This document shows positions 13,001-23,708 of a stretch of DNA of 64,000 nt, one piece after another. A model generated the notes under the pieces. That model was not told where the DNA came from. It searched no databases and saw only the letters and a list, made by a program, of their open reading frames with translations. This DNA comes from Cavenderia fasciculata (lineage: Eukaryota > Evosea > Eumycetozoa > Acytosteliales > Cavenderiaceae), in NCBI RefSeq assembly GCF_000203815.1, contig NW_004457729.1, positions 1,860,674 to 1,924,673 of the forward strand. The letters are read 5' to 3'. The position numbers were made by a program, and so were the translations under genes. Position 1 is the stretch's first letter; each line of letters opens with the position of its first letter.

Positions 13001-13358
13001 CTCATCCTGGCGACCTCGTCTTCAATCGATCCTCTCCATTTTTGAACAACCATATTCTTTAAAAAGATTGATGCTGCATTCTTGATATCATTGTTGACTT
13101 CATTACTTGCCAATATTCTTAATAATACTTGTGAATATGCTTCCATTGATTTAAACTAATGTTGTAGTAGTAGAAGAGAGATTGTATTAGTCTCTCCTCT
13201 TACTCAAAATATAGATTACGTATATATATATATATCATAATCTATCTACTACCTACCTTTTCCAATTCAGCTTCAGCTTGAAGTCTAACAGCATCATCAT
13301 ACCCAAAGGTATGTGCAAGAGCAATGACTGTTGATTGAATTAATTGCTGTTGGTTCAT
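10024..13358 (-). CDS. ipo7: Importin-7/8-type karyopherin beta
   Basis: Exons 13358-13257 (34 codons, easily missed) and 13155-10024; 1077 aa, close to human importin-7 (1038). The N-terminus is importin-N-like: the first exon ends in AEAELEK and joins to FKSMEAYSQVLLRIL, then IKNAASIFLKNMVVQKW. Armadillo/HEAT helices run throughout, for example REKY-type GALAILGHLSDYLKG and QACWAFAQFYNI. A long acidic stretch lies at about residues 880-990 (EEDEDDDDDEE and later), as in importin-7/8, where it contacts Ran or cargo. Known role: Ran-dependent nuclear import of ribosomal proteins, histone H1 and kinases. The exon is strongly GC-richer in its middle than at either end. Confidence 0.93.
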
Positions 13359-14358
13359 CTTCTTCTTTCTTCTTCTTCTCTATTAAAATAATCGATACAA
13401 GTAGATAGATAGATAGATTGATTGATTGATATTGTTTGAGATATAGACGTAGATGATCGTCACAACAAACAAACAAACAAACAATTTACAAACAACACAT
13501 TTTTTTTTATCTCTTTCGTCAAACTCATCGCAAGTGGCAAAACCGAACGAAAAAAAAAAAACAACATTATTTGTAATAATTATTTTTATAAAGTAGCCGA
13601 GATATTGATAGAGATAATAGATAATCTAATCTATCTTATTTATTGAACAATATTGACTGGTCATCATTCCTCTGATCATCGAGTAACATCCCCATTAAAT
13701 TTAACATTAAGGTCTTGGTTGTACTAATTCTTTTAGTTTAATAGATTTATTGTATATACTTTGCAACATATAATAACATTAAAATAATGGATCATAGATC
13801 ATGGATCATCTATCTTCAAATCATCCAAGGATGATCTATAATCCATGATCTATGATCCAGGATGGATAATCAATTTTAAAAAATTGTATTATTATATATA
13901 CTTCTTGATGTTTTTCATCAATAAGACAAATAATAAATAAATAAATAAATTAATAGCTATTTTTCTATAACCTTTATAAAGTCCAGACTAGTATTGACTA
14001 CATCATCTTGCGTTTTCAGGTGAACCCCCCCTTTTCACACTCAAATATATATTCGAACCCTTCCCTCTCATTTTTTTGCTTACTTTTCTTTTTCAATTTT
14101 TAATAACACACCATTCATTCATTGTTATAACTTTTAATATAATATATATGTATATAGTACTAAGATATTATCTCATTCTACACATATAACAAAGCAGATC
14201 TTTAACAACAACCAATTACATAATATCATATATATTGCTGCTGTCCGATCTCATCATCATCATTATTAACAACAGCAACAACAATTCATCATTAAACTTC
14301 AATATTAAACAACAACAACCACCAACATATAGATATATAAGAACATATTAAAAGAAAG
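13359..14358. other. Divergent intergenic region, importin-7 - 4TM protein gene
   Basis: No gene seen. Contains short GATA/GATT tandem repeats at 13403-13430, AAAC repeats near 13465-13485, an 18-bp inverted repeat (listed), AAAT repeats at 13931-13950 and a C-run flanked by GTGAA/TTCAC (about 14020-14037). Confidence 0.6.
13789..13858. repeat. Perfect 18-bp inverted repeat, 34-nt loop
   Basis: GGATCATAGATCATGGAT (13789-13806) is exactly mirrored as its reverse complement at 13841-13858. The loop holds a further ATCATC/GATGAT pair, so the hairpin could extend inwards with a bulge. It lies in the divergent spacer, not at a gene end. Confidence 0.9.
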
Positions 14359-14836
14359 ATGGGTATACTAGATGGAGCTGACAACAGAGTCAAGATTATA
14401 TACTTGCTCTGTATATTGTTATGTATTATGGCTATTGTATCGGCAGTATCAACATTCTTGATTGGTATCATTATTTGTATTGCTACCTTTTTGGTTGCCG
14501 CTGCTGGAGCAATGGGTGCAAGATTCAATAGTTTCCGTTTACTTTGGTTCTTTATGGCCGGTCTTGGATGTCTCGTCATCTTGTCTGTCATTTCAATCAT
14601 CATTACTTTTATTACTAAATCTGGTTTCAGTTGGTGGATGATCAAGGATATCATTCTTATTGCTTTATATGTATGTTTGAAATAGAAAAAAAAAGAGAGA
14701 GAGAGATAAAGAGAAAGAAAGAGATTACTAACACCATTATAAATTATAGGGTGGTGGTATTTTCACTGCTTTCTTGATGAGAGGAAGATCATTCAGATAC
14801 AACCCAAGTGCTCCAGCTACCTTCCAAAAACTTTAA
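14359..14836 (+). CDS. Small four-helix membrane protein, family unknown
   Basis: Exons 14359-14670 and 14750-14836; 132 aa. Four hydrophobic segments: YLLCILLCIMAIVSAVSTFL, then IIICIATFLVAAAGAMGA, LLWFFMAGLGCLVILSVISI with the next helix running into SWWMIKDIILIALY. The tail after the fourth helix is polar (RGRSFRYNPSAPATFQKL). The layout resembles tetraspan vesicle-type small proteins common in amoebae, but I do not recognise a named family. A strong A-rich leader precedes the ATG. Confidence 0.8.
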
Positions 14837-15246
14837 TAATACTTTTATATATATAAATTAAACATATACTCTTATACAACAAACACAAGACAACACATCA
14901 TTTTTTTTTTCATAACATATTAATAAGAATAAACCAACCAATCAGAATAATCAAATCAACATCAATTCCTTATTAGCATTGTTGGATATCTTTAAAACTA
15001 TACATCATTATATAGATCGTAACTACATTACATTTTATTATTATATTAATAATGTTGTGTGATGGATGGCGACGGGTAAAAGAAAGTTGATTTAAAGATA
15101 TGGATATGGATATGGATCTGGTCGGATGGGTGGATAAAGAATTATACATTAATTATTATTATTATTAATTTAGAGTGGGATTGGGATTAGATTAGATTGT
15201 TGTGTTGATCTATTAAAATCTATAGATTTTGTCCATTTGGGATGAT
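14837..15246. other. Convergent intergenic spacer
   Basis: AT-rich 3' flanks of two convergent genes; a GGATAT direct repeat lies at 15096-15117. Nothing gene-like is seen. Confidence 0.6.
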
Positions 15247-15997
15247 TTAGAAATTAAGTTTGCTCTTTAACATTTCAATGTGCTTTTTCTTGTCAAGAGT
15301 AGTCAACTTTCTTTTTTGATGATTCTTGATGACTACTGTATCTTGTTGTTCTTCATCAGCATCGATAATGGGTGCAGCAACTGGAACGACATTACGGAAT
15401 GATTCATTGGGAGCACCAACAACAATATTATTTTTGGTTACTTCCTCTTTGATTGCCTCAAAGGTAGCAACGGTTCTAGACTTTTTGTTGATACGATTGG
15501 TCTTTTGCATTTCGTAAACGGCTTGTCCCTTGGTAGAGGTGTCACGAATCGATGCAGTTTCAATGGTGATCATATGTTCCAAACCCTTCTTGATGTTGGC
15601 TCTCTTTTCGAGATATTGTTGTTGAGAAGCAGTACAGATTTGTACCTCTTCACATACCGATTGGCTGCTTGTTCCATTTAGAATTTGATGAATAATCAAT
15701 GGTCCAGAGTAATCTAAAAATGTATTACACTTTAATAAAAAAAAGTGTTAATGTCTCTCTCTCTATCTTTACTCTTAATGTATTACATACCATTGAACCA
15801 TATTTAGGAATAGAATTACATAGTCTTTCGAGAGCACCATACATATCATCGTAGGTAATATTATCCTTGGTTCCCATGGATTCTAATTCATCTATTGCCA
15901 ATCTACACAAATCACATTCAACTGGTGTAAATGAGTAGACAGAGGTTACAATAGTAAATATAACCAATACAATTGATACTATTGTTAATACTTTCAT
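15247..15997 (-). CDS. Secreted saposin B-type domain protein
   Basis: Exons 15997-15791 and 15729-15247; 229 aa. A signal peptide (about residues 1-22) is followed by one saposin B domain with six cysteines in the right spacing: CDLC, LERLC, then C at the start of exon 2 (CNTFLDYSG), VCEEVQIC. The exon 2 start at 15729 is fixed by this: the acceptor is ATTAAAG, whereas the more obvious TTTTTAG 17 bases further on breaks the frame and loses a cysteine. The last 130 residues are Lys/Thr/Ile-rich without a recognisable fold. Saposin-B proteins bind or disturb membrane lipids in lysosomes or phagosomes; countin and amoebapore-type roles in amoebae are analogies only. Confidence 0.8.
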
Positions 15998-16165
15998 TTC
16001 TTTCTATGTTGTACAAATTATAACTATGCACTACCAAAAAAAAAAAAAGTAGGGACGGGGGTTGCAGAGAATGGATGAGGAAAAGTTTAATTTTAAAAAT
16101 TTAATAATATCTTTGACAAGATGATCTGTCGCACTAAGATGGATAGATAGATAGATAGTCAGAAG
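15998..16165. promoter_or_regulatory. Compact 168-bp divergent promoter region
   Basis: Only 168 bp separate the start codons of the saposin-domain gene (minus) and the first FNIP gene (plus). It contains an A12 run, a G-rich patch (GGGACGGGGG, 16054-16063) and GATA repeats at 16142-16157. Shared regulation is inferred from spacing only. Confidence 0.45.
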
Positions 16166-16508
16166 ATGTTCAATCATAGTAATAATAATAATGAATATAT
16201 AGAAGTAAAGTTATCTAATCTAACACTATTGAATATCATTGAAAAGATAGATGATAATGTAGATTTGATATGCTTTTTGTTGACTTGTAAGAGGTTGTAT
16301 TACTCGATCAGACAACACAAGAATATTCGGTTCAAAGATATAAAGTACATTGATGTCAACTCTAAAAGTCTACTGTGTACACCAAAGAAGAAGAAGAAGA
16401 TTTGCAACTATGGTAGTTCCGTGGGTTGTCTACCATCATTCAAAGAGATGATTGACAATACAATTTCAAATCAACTGGTACTGGTCTCTCCTCATTCAGA
16501 GTTAAAGG

Positions 16509-16547
<39 letters not shown>

Positions 16548-18115
16548 CAATTATTCATGTACTTTACGACAAGGACAATAATGCATATGATGGTAAAGAA
16601 TTTGATAGAGTAGATACTGTTTTAATGTCACTTGACAAGGATTATGGTATTGGTCAACCAGGTCATCAGTTAAGGTTACCTTTATCATCATCATCAATGG
16701 CTATTGATAATGTAAAGGGTAATCTAGACTATCAACTCTCTTTTATACCACCATCAGTTACAAGATTGATTCTTTATTTTAAATATGTTGATATTGATAA
16801 AGGTGTGTTGCCAAGTACCATCAAATCATTGTATCTACAAATAGAATCAATCTATTGTCAAGTCTATCTTCCACGAGGATTAGAGTCACTTGTATTTGAT
16901 TGTGACAAGACAAAACAATACATACCGTGGCAAGACCTAGAATTAAACCAATTGTTGTGTCTAAGGACATTGGAACTTAAAACAGCTGGTCTTGAAACAG
17001 GTGCCCTGCCAACAAGTTTGACATCTCTCAAACTAGATATATACGATCCCCCTCCACTCGATTTCTTCCAGTCATTGACATCACTCGTCTACCTTTATAT
17101 TGGATGGTTCGCACCTCCATCACGCATCCCATCCCATTGTATTGATCTCCAGTCTCTTGTCAATCTCGAAACATTAGATGTCTCACAATATTATCTATCT
17201 GATTTTAAACTACCCCATCACTCAAGTCTCAAACATATATTCTTGGCACCGAATACTAGAAGGGTTTACATTGACCATATACCACAGTTCTTGGAGAGTC
17301 TTAGTATATCATTTGATGTTTTAATGTCGGTGCCACAACCAAGTCGTACTCTTCCATTGACACTCAAAAAGCTATGTCTCTTTCAATGTCATTCACCGGT
17401 TCCCGTTGGTTTGATACCAAATAGTGTCACTAGTCTTGACCTATCTGTCAACCAACCTAATCATCTTTTAGAGGGTACCATTCCAATGTCTGTTGAAAAA
17501 TTGTCACTTGGAAATTATGGTGGTCCAATCAATTTAGATTATCTTCCCAAGAATTCTCTAAAAGAATTGTCTTGGATAAAACATGCTTCTAGAAACATGA
17601 TCTCCTTCTCCCCCTCCTCATTGCATGATGAATCAAAATATAGTCAACTTCCAACATCACTCACATCATTGATTATTTCATTAATTACAACCATACCAAA
17701 TACAAATATTTATTCATTATCACATACTATTAAACAATCATACAATATTAAATTTCAATCAAGTAATAATAATCAAAATAATAACAACTGTAATAATAAT
17801 AGTAACGATTGGATTCTTCCACCAAATATCAAACAGTTGACTTGTTTGATTAGTCCTCCTGTTCGTAGAAAACCCTATGATAATAATCAAAAGGAGGGAG
17901 GGGCCTCCTATTTTGGTTTAAATGAAATTATCAATCAAACCAACGTTCAATTGCTTACTATTATATATGAAAATGAATCGGTTGTATTTGATATTCGTCG
18001 ATTAGAAAGAGAGTCTGGCAAAGTGTTAATCATTGACAAACAATCAATCTCTGGTGTATTTGTCACTCTATCAAAAGATAATAATTGTCGAATTTACTTT
18101 TCAACAAACGGTTAA
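16166..18115 (+). CDS. FNIP repeat protein with F-box-like N-terminus, copy 1
   Basis: Single exon, 649 aa. The N-terminal block (LLNIIEKIDDNVDLICFLL, TCKRLYYSIR) is the F-box-like start seen in the large dictyostelid FNIP family. Degenerate leucine-rich FNIP repeats fill most of the rest, with the signature L-P-x-S-(L/V)-T-S-L visible in GALPTSLTSLKLDI, IPNSVTSLDLSVNQ and GTIPMSVEKLSLG. A polyQ run (residues about 115-127) and Asn-rich stretch interrupt it. Family function is not established; substrate adaptors of SCF ubiquitin ligases are a reasonable guess. Its coding bases 16209-16341 are nearly identical to the neighbouring copy. Confidence 0.85.
16209..16341 (+). repeat. 133-bp tract shared with the next FNIP gene (member 1)
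   Basis: Aligned by eye to 18487-18619: one mismatch (C/T at 16224) in 133 bases, including synonymous positions. Sequence on both sides is clearly diverged. Confidence 0.9.
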
Positions 18116-18320
18116 GGTTAAGGTTCTTGTTGAACCATATAATATGTAATAAATACTAATCTTAGTTGTTATAAAGAAGTAATTACTTTATATAATAATA
18201 ATATTTAAAATATAAATCATTTTAAAAAAAAAGGAAAGAAAAAAAAATACACATACGGGAGAAAGTAGTTTTCCAAGTTCATTGTACAAACCAAGTTTGA
18301 TAGATATATAAATATGAATA

Positions 18321-20549
18321 ATGTCATATATATCTGTTGTACTATTCTCTATTACTATAGCAATAGCTGTCACTGTATTCTTCTTGAAGCGACCCTCAAC
18401 CACCAACAGACCATTTAGAATAGAACAACAACAACAACAACAACAAAATAATAATAATAATAATAATAATAATATAAAAGTAAAGAAGTTATCTAATCTA
18501 ATACTATTGAATATCATTGAAAAGATAGATGATAATGTAGATTTGATATGCTTTTTGTTGACTTGTAAGAGGTTGTATTACTCGATCAGACAACACAAGA
18601 ATATTCGGTTCAAAGATATTGGTTATATTAATGCAAAAGATTGTTTGAATGAATATCTACTTGATCGGTTATCATCATCGTCATGTTTACCATCATTCAA
18701 ACATATATTTGCAAATGCATTGTCAAATCAAATGATGATTGTCACTAGTGATAATACATACAACACTAAACATGTTCAAGCAAATGGATTAGTAAACTTT
18801 TATGTTTTGGAAACAAATAATAATAATCATCGATTCAATATCGACCAAAAAGAAGAAGAAAAAGAAGAAACCAACCAATCCTCTTCCTCCTCTTCGTCAT
18901 TGTCGTCTATTGAAAAGATTGTTCTTCTTCTAAATGACAATAATGATATTAGTGACACTCACATAACAAAGTTACCATCTACTCCAAGAGTATTGTTGAT
19001 TCGTAATCCATCAAAACCAGTCAATCATCCATTCGGGTACATACCACCATCGGTCAAAGATCTAGTACTTTCTTGTAGAGCTATCAACTGTGAAAAGATA
19101 TTCTTGGGTAACCATATAGAGACGTTGAGGTTGTTGATAGCGCGGATCGAATCCAACAACACTATACAACTACCACTGGGTCTAAAAACATTTGTACTTT
19201 TACCATTTGGTCCCTACCAACAGCAGTGGACATTCAATTTCCTCGCACTCTTGTCGCTTACTACTCTCAAGTTGGAGGGTATCAAGAGTATCCCCAAAGG
19301 ATCGCTGCCGACCAGTTTAACATCCATCACACTTTTATCGATAAGTGCTCTTCAGCCTGACTTTTTCCGACCACTAGTTTCATTAGTCTATCTCCAAATC
19401 CGTTATTATGAAATCAGAATTCTTTGCTTGGATCTCGAACCACTAGTATCTCTTGAAACACTCATTATGGATGCAAAGAGTCACATTGTCCTTTCACAGT
19501 CAATATCAACACTCAAACATTTACAGTTGCTTCGGTACTCTACTATTAATTTCATACCAAATACTCTATCACATCTCGTTGTTTCAACGGATACATATAT
19601 GAAATTCATTAAACAATCACAACAAATCCCAACACTGACAAACGGACCGTCCATTGTTGTTCTACCATTTTTGAAACATCTTGAAATCCAAGGTATGGTT
19701 TCACATCTCGACCACTCTGACCAAAGTTATATCCCACACGGTGTAACCAGTCTTGACATGACTATGAGTCACAAGTACCGATACACTGGTTTAATACCAC
19801 CATCTGTAGTCAAGTTGGCTCTTAAATTCAATCAACGACCATCAGAAGCGGTAGTACAATCTTTCAAACTCCCAGATACCATCAAACAATTGACTTGGAA
19901 AGGATATCACTTGCATTTAGACCGTTATACAGGCGTCCCATTTATATTTCCTAGTCTATTAGAGAAACTAAAATATTTTCCAAATACTTCTGATCATATC
20001 AATACAAAACTACTTCCACAATCAACTACATCATTATCAATTCTAGCTCCCAATTTCTTTAATAATAATAATAATAGTAATAGTAGTAGTGGTGTGGAAA
20101 CTCCAAGTATTTCTTTATTAGATTGTATACATGTGGATGATGCTAACAAAAATAGAACGCCGGCAAACAATACTACGATATCGATACTTGGTCCGAATAT
20201 CAAACAATTAAAGTGGAAGTTTTCATTTGCTTCTCCAAGTGACAAATTCAGTATTAGATTAGACCAAGTGATCAATCAAACCAATGTTCAAGAGTTGACA
20301 GTTTTGGTTTTTAATAAAGTATCTGCTCTATTGGATATTAGAAGATTGGACAACTCTAATGTATTGATAATTGATAAACCATCCCTTATTGGAGGTTTTA
20401 TAACCCAAAGAAAAAGACCAACAATAACAACAACAACAACAACCCTCCAAAAGAATATTCATCAATCTGATTATTCTTCTTCTTCTTATGAACCACTCTA
20501 TCTTCATTTTAAAAGAAATCAACCTCCATTCTTGAGTAATAATAAATAA
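18321..20549 (+). CDS. FNIP repeat protein with hydrophobic N-terminus, copy 2
   Basis: Single exon, 742 aa, 205 bp after copy 1 and in the same orientation. Unlike copy 1 it starts with a hydrophobic segment (SVVLFSITIAIAVTVFFL) followed by basic residues, a likely signal anchor, then polyQ and polyN runs and the same F-box-like block. FNIP repeats follow (GSLPTSLTSITLLS, IPHGVTSLDMTM, GLIPPSVVKLALKF). The C-terminus keeps the shared NQTNVQ ... LDIRRLD ... LIIDK motif with copy 1. Membrane anchoring is inferred from the start alone; no ATG downstream of the anchor in this frame precedes the F-box block. Confidence 0.8.
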   Translation: MSYISVVLFSITIAIAVTVFFLKRPSTTNRPFRIEQQQQQQQNNNNNNNNNIKVKKLSNLILLNIIEKIDDNVDLICFLLTCKRLYYSIRQHKNIRFKDIGYINAKDCLNEYLLDRLSSSSCLPSFKHIFANALSNQMMIVTSDNTYNTKHVQANGLVNFYVLETNNNNHRFNIDQKEEEKEETNQSSSSSSSLSSIEKIVLLLNDNNDISDTHITKLPSTPRVLLIRNPSKPVNHPFGYIPPSVKDLVLSCRAINCEKIFLGNHIETLRLLIARIESNNTIQLPLGLKTFVLLPFGPYQQQWTFNFLALLSLTTLKLEGIKSIPKGSLPTSLTSITLLSISALQPDFFRPLVSLVYLQIRYYEIRILCLDLEPLVSLETLIMDAKSHIVLSQSISTLKHLQLLRYSTINFIPNTLSHLVVSTDTYMKFIKQSQQIPTLTNGPSIVVLPFLKHLEIQGMVSHLDHSDQSYIPHGVTSLDMTMSHKYRYTGLIPPSVVKLALKFNQRPSEAVVQSFKLPDTIKQLTWKGYHLHLDRYTGVPFIFPSLLEKLKYFPNTSDHINTKLLPQSTTSLSILAPNFFNNNNNSNSSSGVETPSISLLDCIHVDDANKNRTPANNTTISILGPNIKQLKWKFSFASPSDKFSIRLDQVINQTNVQELTVLVFNKVSALLDIRRLDNSNVLIIDKPSLIGGFITQRKRPTITTTTTTLQKNIHQSDYSSSSYEPLYLHFKRNQPPFLSNNK
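18487..18619 (+). repeat. 133-bp tract shared with the previous FNIP gene (member 2)
   Basis: Counterpart of 16209-16341; encodes the F-box-like segment. Most easily explained by gene conversion after the tandem duplication. Confidence 0.9.
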
Positions 20550-20713
20550 ATAAATAATCTCTACACTGCTGTACATACTAGTATTGTATTAATTAATATT
20601 AATTAAATACAAAATAAAGAATTAAAATAAATATATATTTCATTGTCGTTTTTTAATTTAATTTATCTGCTTGATCATTTTACATTTGATTTTTAGTATT
20701 GAAGAGAAGAGAG

Positions 20714-22531
20714 ATGTATAGATTAGGAACAAATCAACTTCAACAAAGGTTGTTGTTGAGCACATCTACATCTATATTGTCTACAACCACGACTGGTGGT
20801 AGTAGTAGTAGTTGTAGTAATGGAAGATCATATTCATCATTTGTAAAGAAGTTGTTTGAAAGAATGAAAAGAGAGGATAGTCAAATCAAAGAGAAACAAG
20901 ATCAAGAAAAGTTTCAACAAGAGAGACAAGAGTTACTCAAGATAAGAGAATTACAACACCAACAATTAAAGTCATTAAAGGGTGGTTTGAATGTAGATAA
21001 AGCAAAATTGGTATGTAATATTACACAATGACATGACAGAATAGAACAACTTGACTAACATTCATCATCATTGTTGATCAACAAAGGGATTTAAATGGAG
21101 TAAACCACCACTTGGAATGGATAGATCAGCAACATTGGGATTACCATCATTTATCAGTTCATCACCCATCTCTCAATCACCAGAACAATTGGAACAACAA
21201 ATGCAAGATCAACAAAACTTTAAACCAACTGCTGTCTATTCAATTGGAACCAATACACAAGGTCAATTGGGATTGGGTGATTGCGTATCAGAAGAACAAT
21301 TTATATTTATGGAAACATTAACAAAGGAATCTATCAAATCACTTCGTTCCTCTATTTCACATTCTGCCATCTTGACAAGTACTTATATTGATCAAACAAA
21401 AGTTACAATGACAATGATGAATATTAATCAACTATACTACTACTACTTTTATTTATTTTAGATACAAGTGATTTGTTAACATGGGGATCAAATGCACAAT
21501 TCCAAATTGGACACAAGGATGGTACATTGACATCGATATTACCAAGTGTGGTTGAGAATATTCCACATTCAGTTAGAAAGCCATCGTTCCCACGAAACAA
21601 GGTGATCGATGTTGGGTTGGGTGGATGGCACAACTTTGCTGTGACACGTGAGATGGATGGATCGACACAGGTGTTTACATGGGGCAATAACTTGTACGGT
21701 CAGATGGGTATTGGCACGATATACAATGTGCAGATGCCGTCGGTGGTACCGTCGTTGTCAATGTATGATATTGTGCAAGTGTCGTCGGGTGGGTTGTACC
21801 ACTCACACTTTTTAACGAGTAAGGGTAAGGTATTGTCGTGTGGCAAGGCCGACGACGGTCAGCTCGCCATGGCTGACAACCAACCGTTTGTGCCAATCCC
21901 AACATTCTCAGAGCAGCTCTACGACCTCGATATTGCCACAATCACCAGCGGTCCATTCCACTCGGTCGCATTAGATCGACGCGGACGTGTCTATCAATGG
22001 GGGTGCGGTGCCATTGCATCGAGCAAAAAGGATCATATCCACTACACACCACAATCACTCTCTGACAACGCCTTGGCGTCACTACCCAACTTTGCCGCGC
22101 TCAAGAGTCGTGTCGTCGAGATTACTGGGTTCCTTGAGTCATCCCAGATTGTACAAATCGCTGCTGGTGACAACCTCTCGCTTGCAGTCACCAACCAAGG
22201 AGAGTTGTACGCTTGGAATACCGTCGACACGCATGCCAAGCGCATTGAAATGAAAGAATTTGCCGATAAACGTGTCGTCAAGGTTGCTACCAGTTTCACG
22301 CACACTGGTGTCATCCTCGAAGGCATTGACAACCCATCCACACGTTCCGTCCTTCTCTGGCCGAGTCGTTCATTCCAACTTGATCGTGAACTCCAAGGTT
22401 CATTCTTCTCCACCATCACCGATCAACCAAAACTCTATACATTCCCATCTGACCACCATATCACCGATCTCTCATTAGGTGTTCATTTTGCTTTAGTTTT
22501 AGCTTCTGAAAATAAACAACAACAATCATAA
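20714..22531 (+). CDS. RCC1-repeat protein, probably mitochondrial
   Basis: Exons 20714-21010, 21087-21378, 21462-22531; 552 aa. The in-frame triplets before 20714 are not ATG, so the start is MYRLGTNQLQ. The N-terminus is Arg/Leu/Ser-rich without acids (mitochondrial-like), followed by a charged helix (about residues 45-95). RCC1 blades then follow: VYSIGTNTQGQLGLGD, LLTWGSNAQFQIGHKDG, FTWGNNLYGQMGIG, SCGKADDGQLA, QWGCGAIA, LYAWN. The order (helix, then KWSKPPLG, then propeller) recalls yeast Fmp25 and human RCC1L, which help respiratory-complex or mitoribosome assembly; that link is tentative. The exon 2 donor is A-GTACTT, chosen by phase. Confidence 0.82.
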
Positions 22532-22988
22532 TCGACCCATACATATAGAATATATATCATACATATGTATAGATATCTATAGATAGATATCTATAGATAG
22601 ATATCTATATTCATTGTATTGTTCATTTTTCTCAAGTATAATTATATTTTCATTTAATTTAAAGTTTGGGTGGGTTGGGGTTCTGTCTCTAATCAAAAGT
22701 AGTGAAAGAGACAGTTCAAAAATTATTAAATATATATTTCTAATGATAGCACAAAGTCATTCAGTTACCGTCATTATAACCTTATGCTCCTTAGAAAAGA
22801 ACCAAAGAACTATAAATGTAAAATAACTTTCTTGTCAAAGGTGGGTGCAGAGAGTGTCGAGTCGACACAAACTCAAAAGTATTTAAAAATAATTAAATAT
22901 TTGAGTTTTGTCTCTCTATTCAATAGTTTATTTTGTTGTTGAAATTATATAGATATAAATATAGACATGTTTATTTATTTAGATTAAT
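22532..22988. other. Convergent spacer with palindromic tandem repeat
   Basis: The 16-bp unit AGATATCTATAGATAG is repeated about 2.5 times at 22571-22610; each unit is itself nearly palindromic. G-rich patch (TGGGTGGGTTGGGG) near 22667-22680. No gene seen; the ORF at 22614-22826 is AT-driven. Confidence 0.7.
22571..22610. repeat. Tandem near-palindromic AGATATCTATAGATAG repeat
   Basis: About 2.5 head-to-tail copies directly downstream of the RCC1 gene stop codon. The array can form overlapping hairpins on either strand and may sit in the 3' UTR. Confidence 0.85.
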
Positions 22989-23249
22989 CTAGTGACCTCT
23001 TCTTTGATGACCACCACGAATATGAGCACGTGCTCTATCTAGAGATGCTCTTTGTTCAACTTTTTTGGAGACATTGTCATAATACAAAGGTGATGATGTA
23101 GTTGTAGTAGTGGTAGAAGTAGTACCATCATTATCACCTTCCACATTTAAAGTATTACCCAATACATAATGGTTATGATGATTGGTAGTCATCATCGCCA
23201 ATACCAAAAAGAAGAATACAAAGACAAAGATTATAATCTTATTGTGCAT
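22989..23249 (-). CDS. Small secreted or membrane-anchored protein
   Basis: Single exon, 86 aa. A very hydrophobic N-terminus (KIIIFVFVFFFLVLAMM) is followed by a Thr/Ser-rich spacer and a basic, His/Arg-rich end (HIRGGHQRRGH). No cysteines and no recognised domain. The leader upstream (minus strand) is A/T-rich as for other genes here. It might be a tiny secreted peptide precursor; function unknown. Confidence 0.55.
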   Translation of the reverse strand: MHNKIIIFVFVFFFLVLAMMTTNHHNHYVLGNTLNVEGDNDGTTSTTTTTTSSPLYYDNVSKKVEQRASLDRARAHIRGGHQRRGH

Positions 23250-23708
23250 TATTATTATTGAATATTAGAATCTTTATAAAGATTTAGTAAATAACAAATG
23301 AAAACACATATATATGTTTCGTACGTATTTTTATAGAGAGAGGAGAGAGAATCAATCTAATCAACCAACAAGTTTAAAAACTTACCTTTATTTGTTTTAA
23401 TAGATTGAATTCCAATTATTATAATCACTCTCTCTCTCCTTTTGTTTTATTAGTTTGGAATATGATATACCAAGATAAATCATATATGTGTATATATTAA
23501 AAGACTATTATTTGAAGCAAAGATTACACAAATTTGGGAATTTATTTAATTTTGGTTTGGAAAGTATTATTATTATTATGGATACAACAATTATTTTGAA
23601 TACATATATAAATATAAATTTGTCGTTGGTGGCTGGATGGATATATTTTGATAAACATAACCTTATACAACAGCCAAGCAAGACTACTACTATTACTACT
23701 TTTAAAGC
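23250..23708. other. AT-rich intergenic spacer
   Basis: Promoter-type sequence between two small minus-strand genes; CT-rich run (CTCTCTCTCTCC) near 23428-23440. Nothing coding is evident. Confidence 0.55.
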
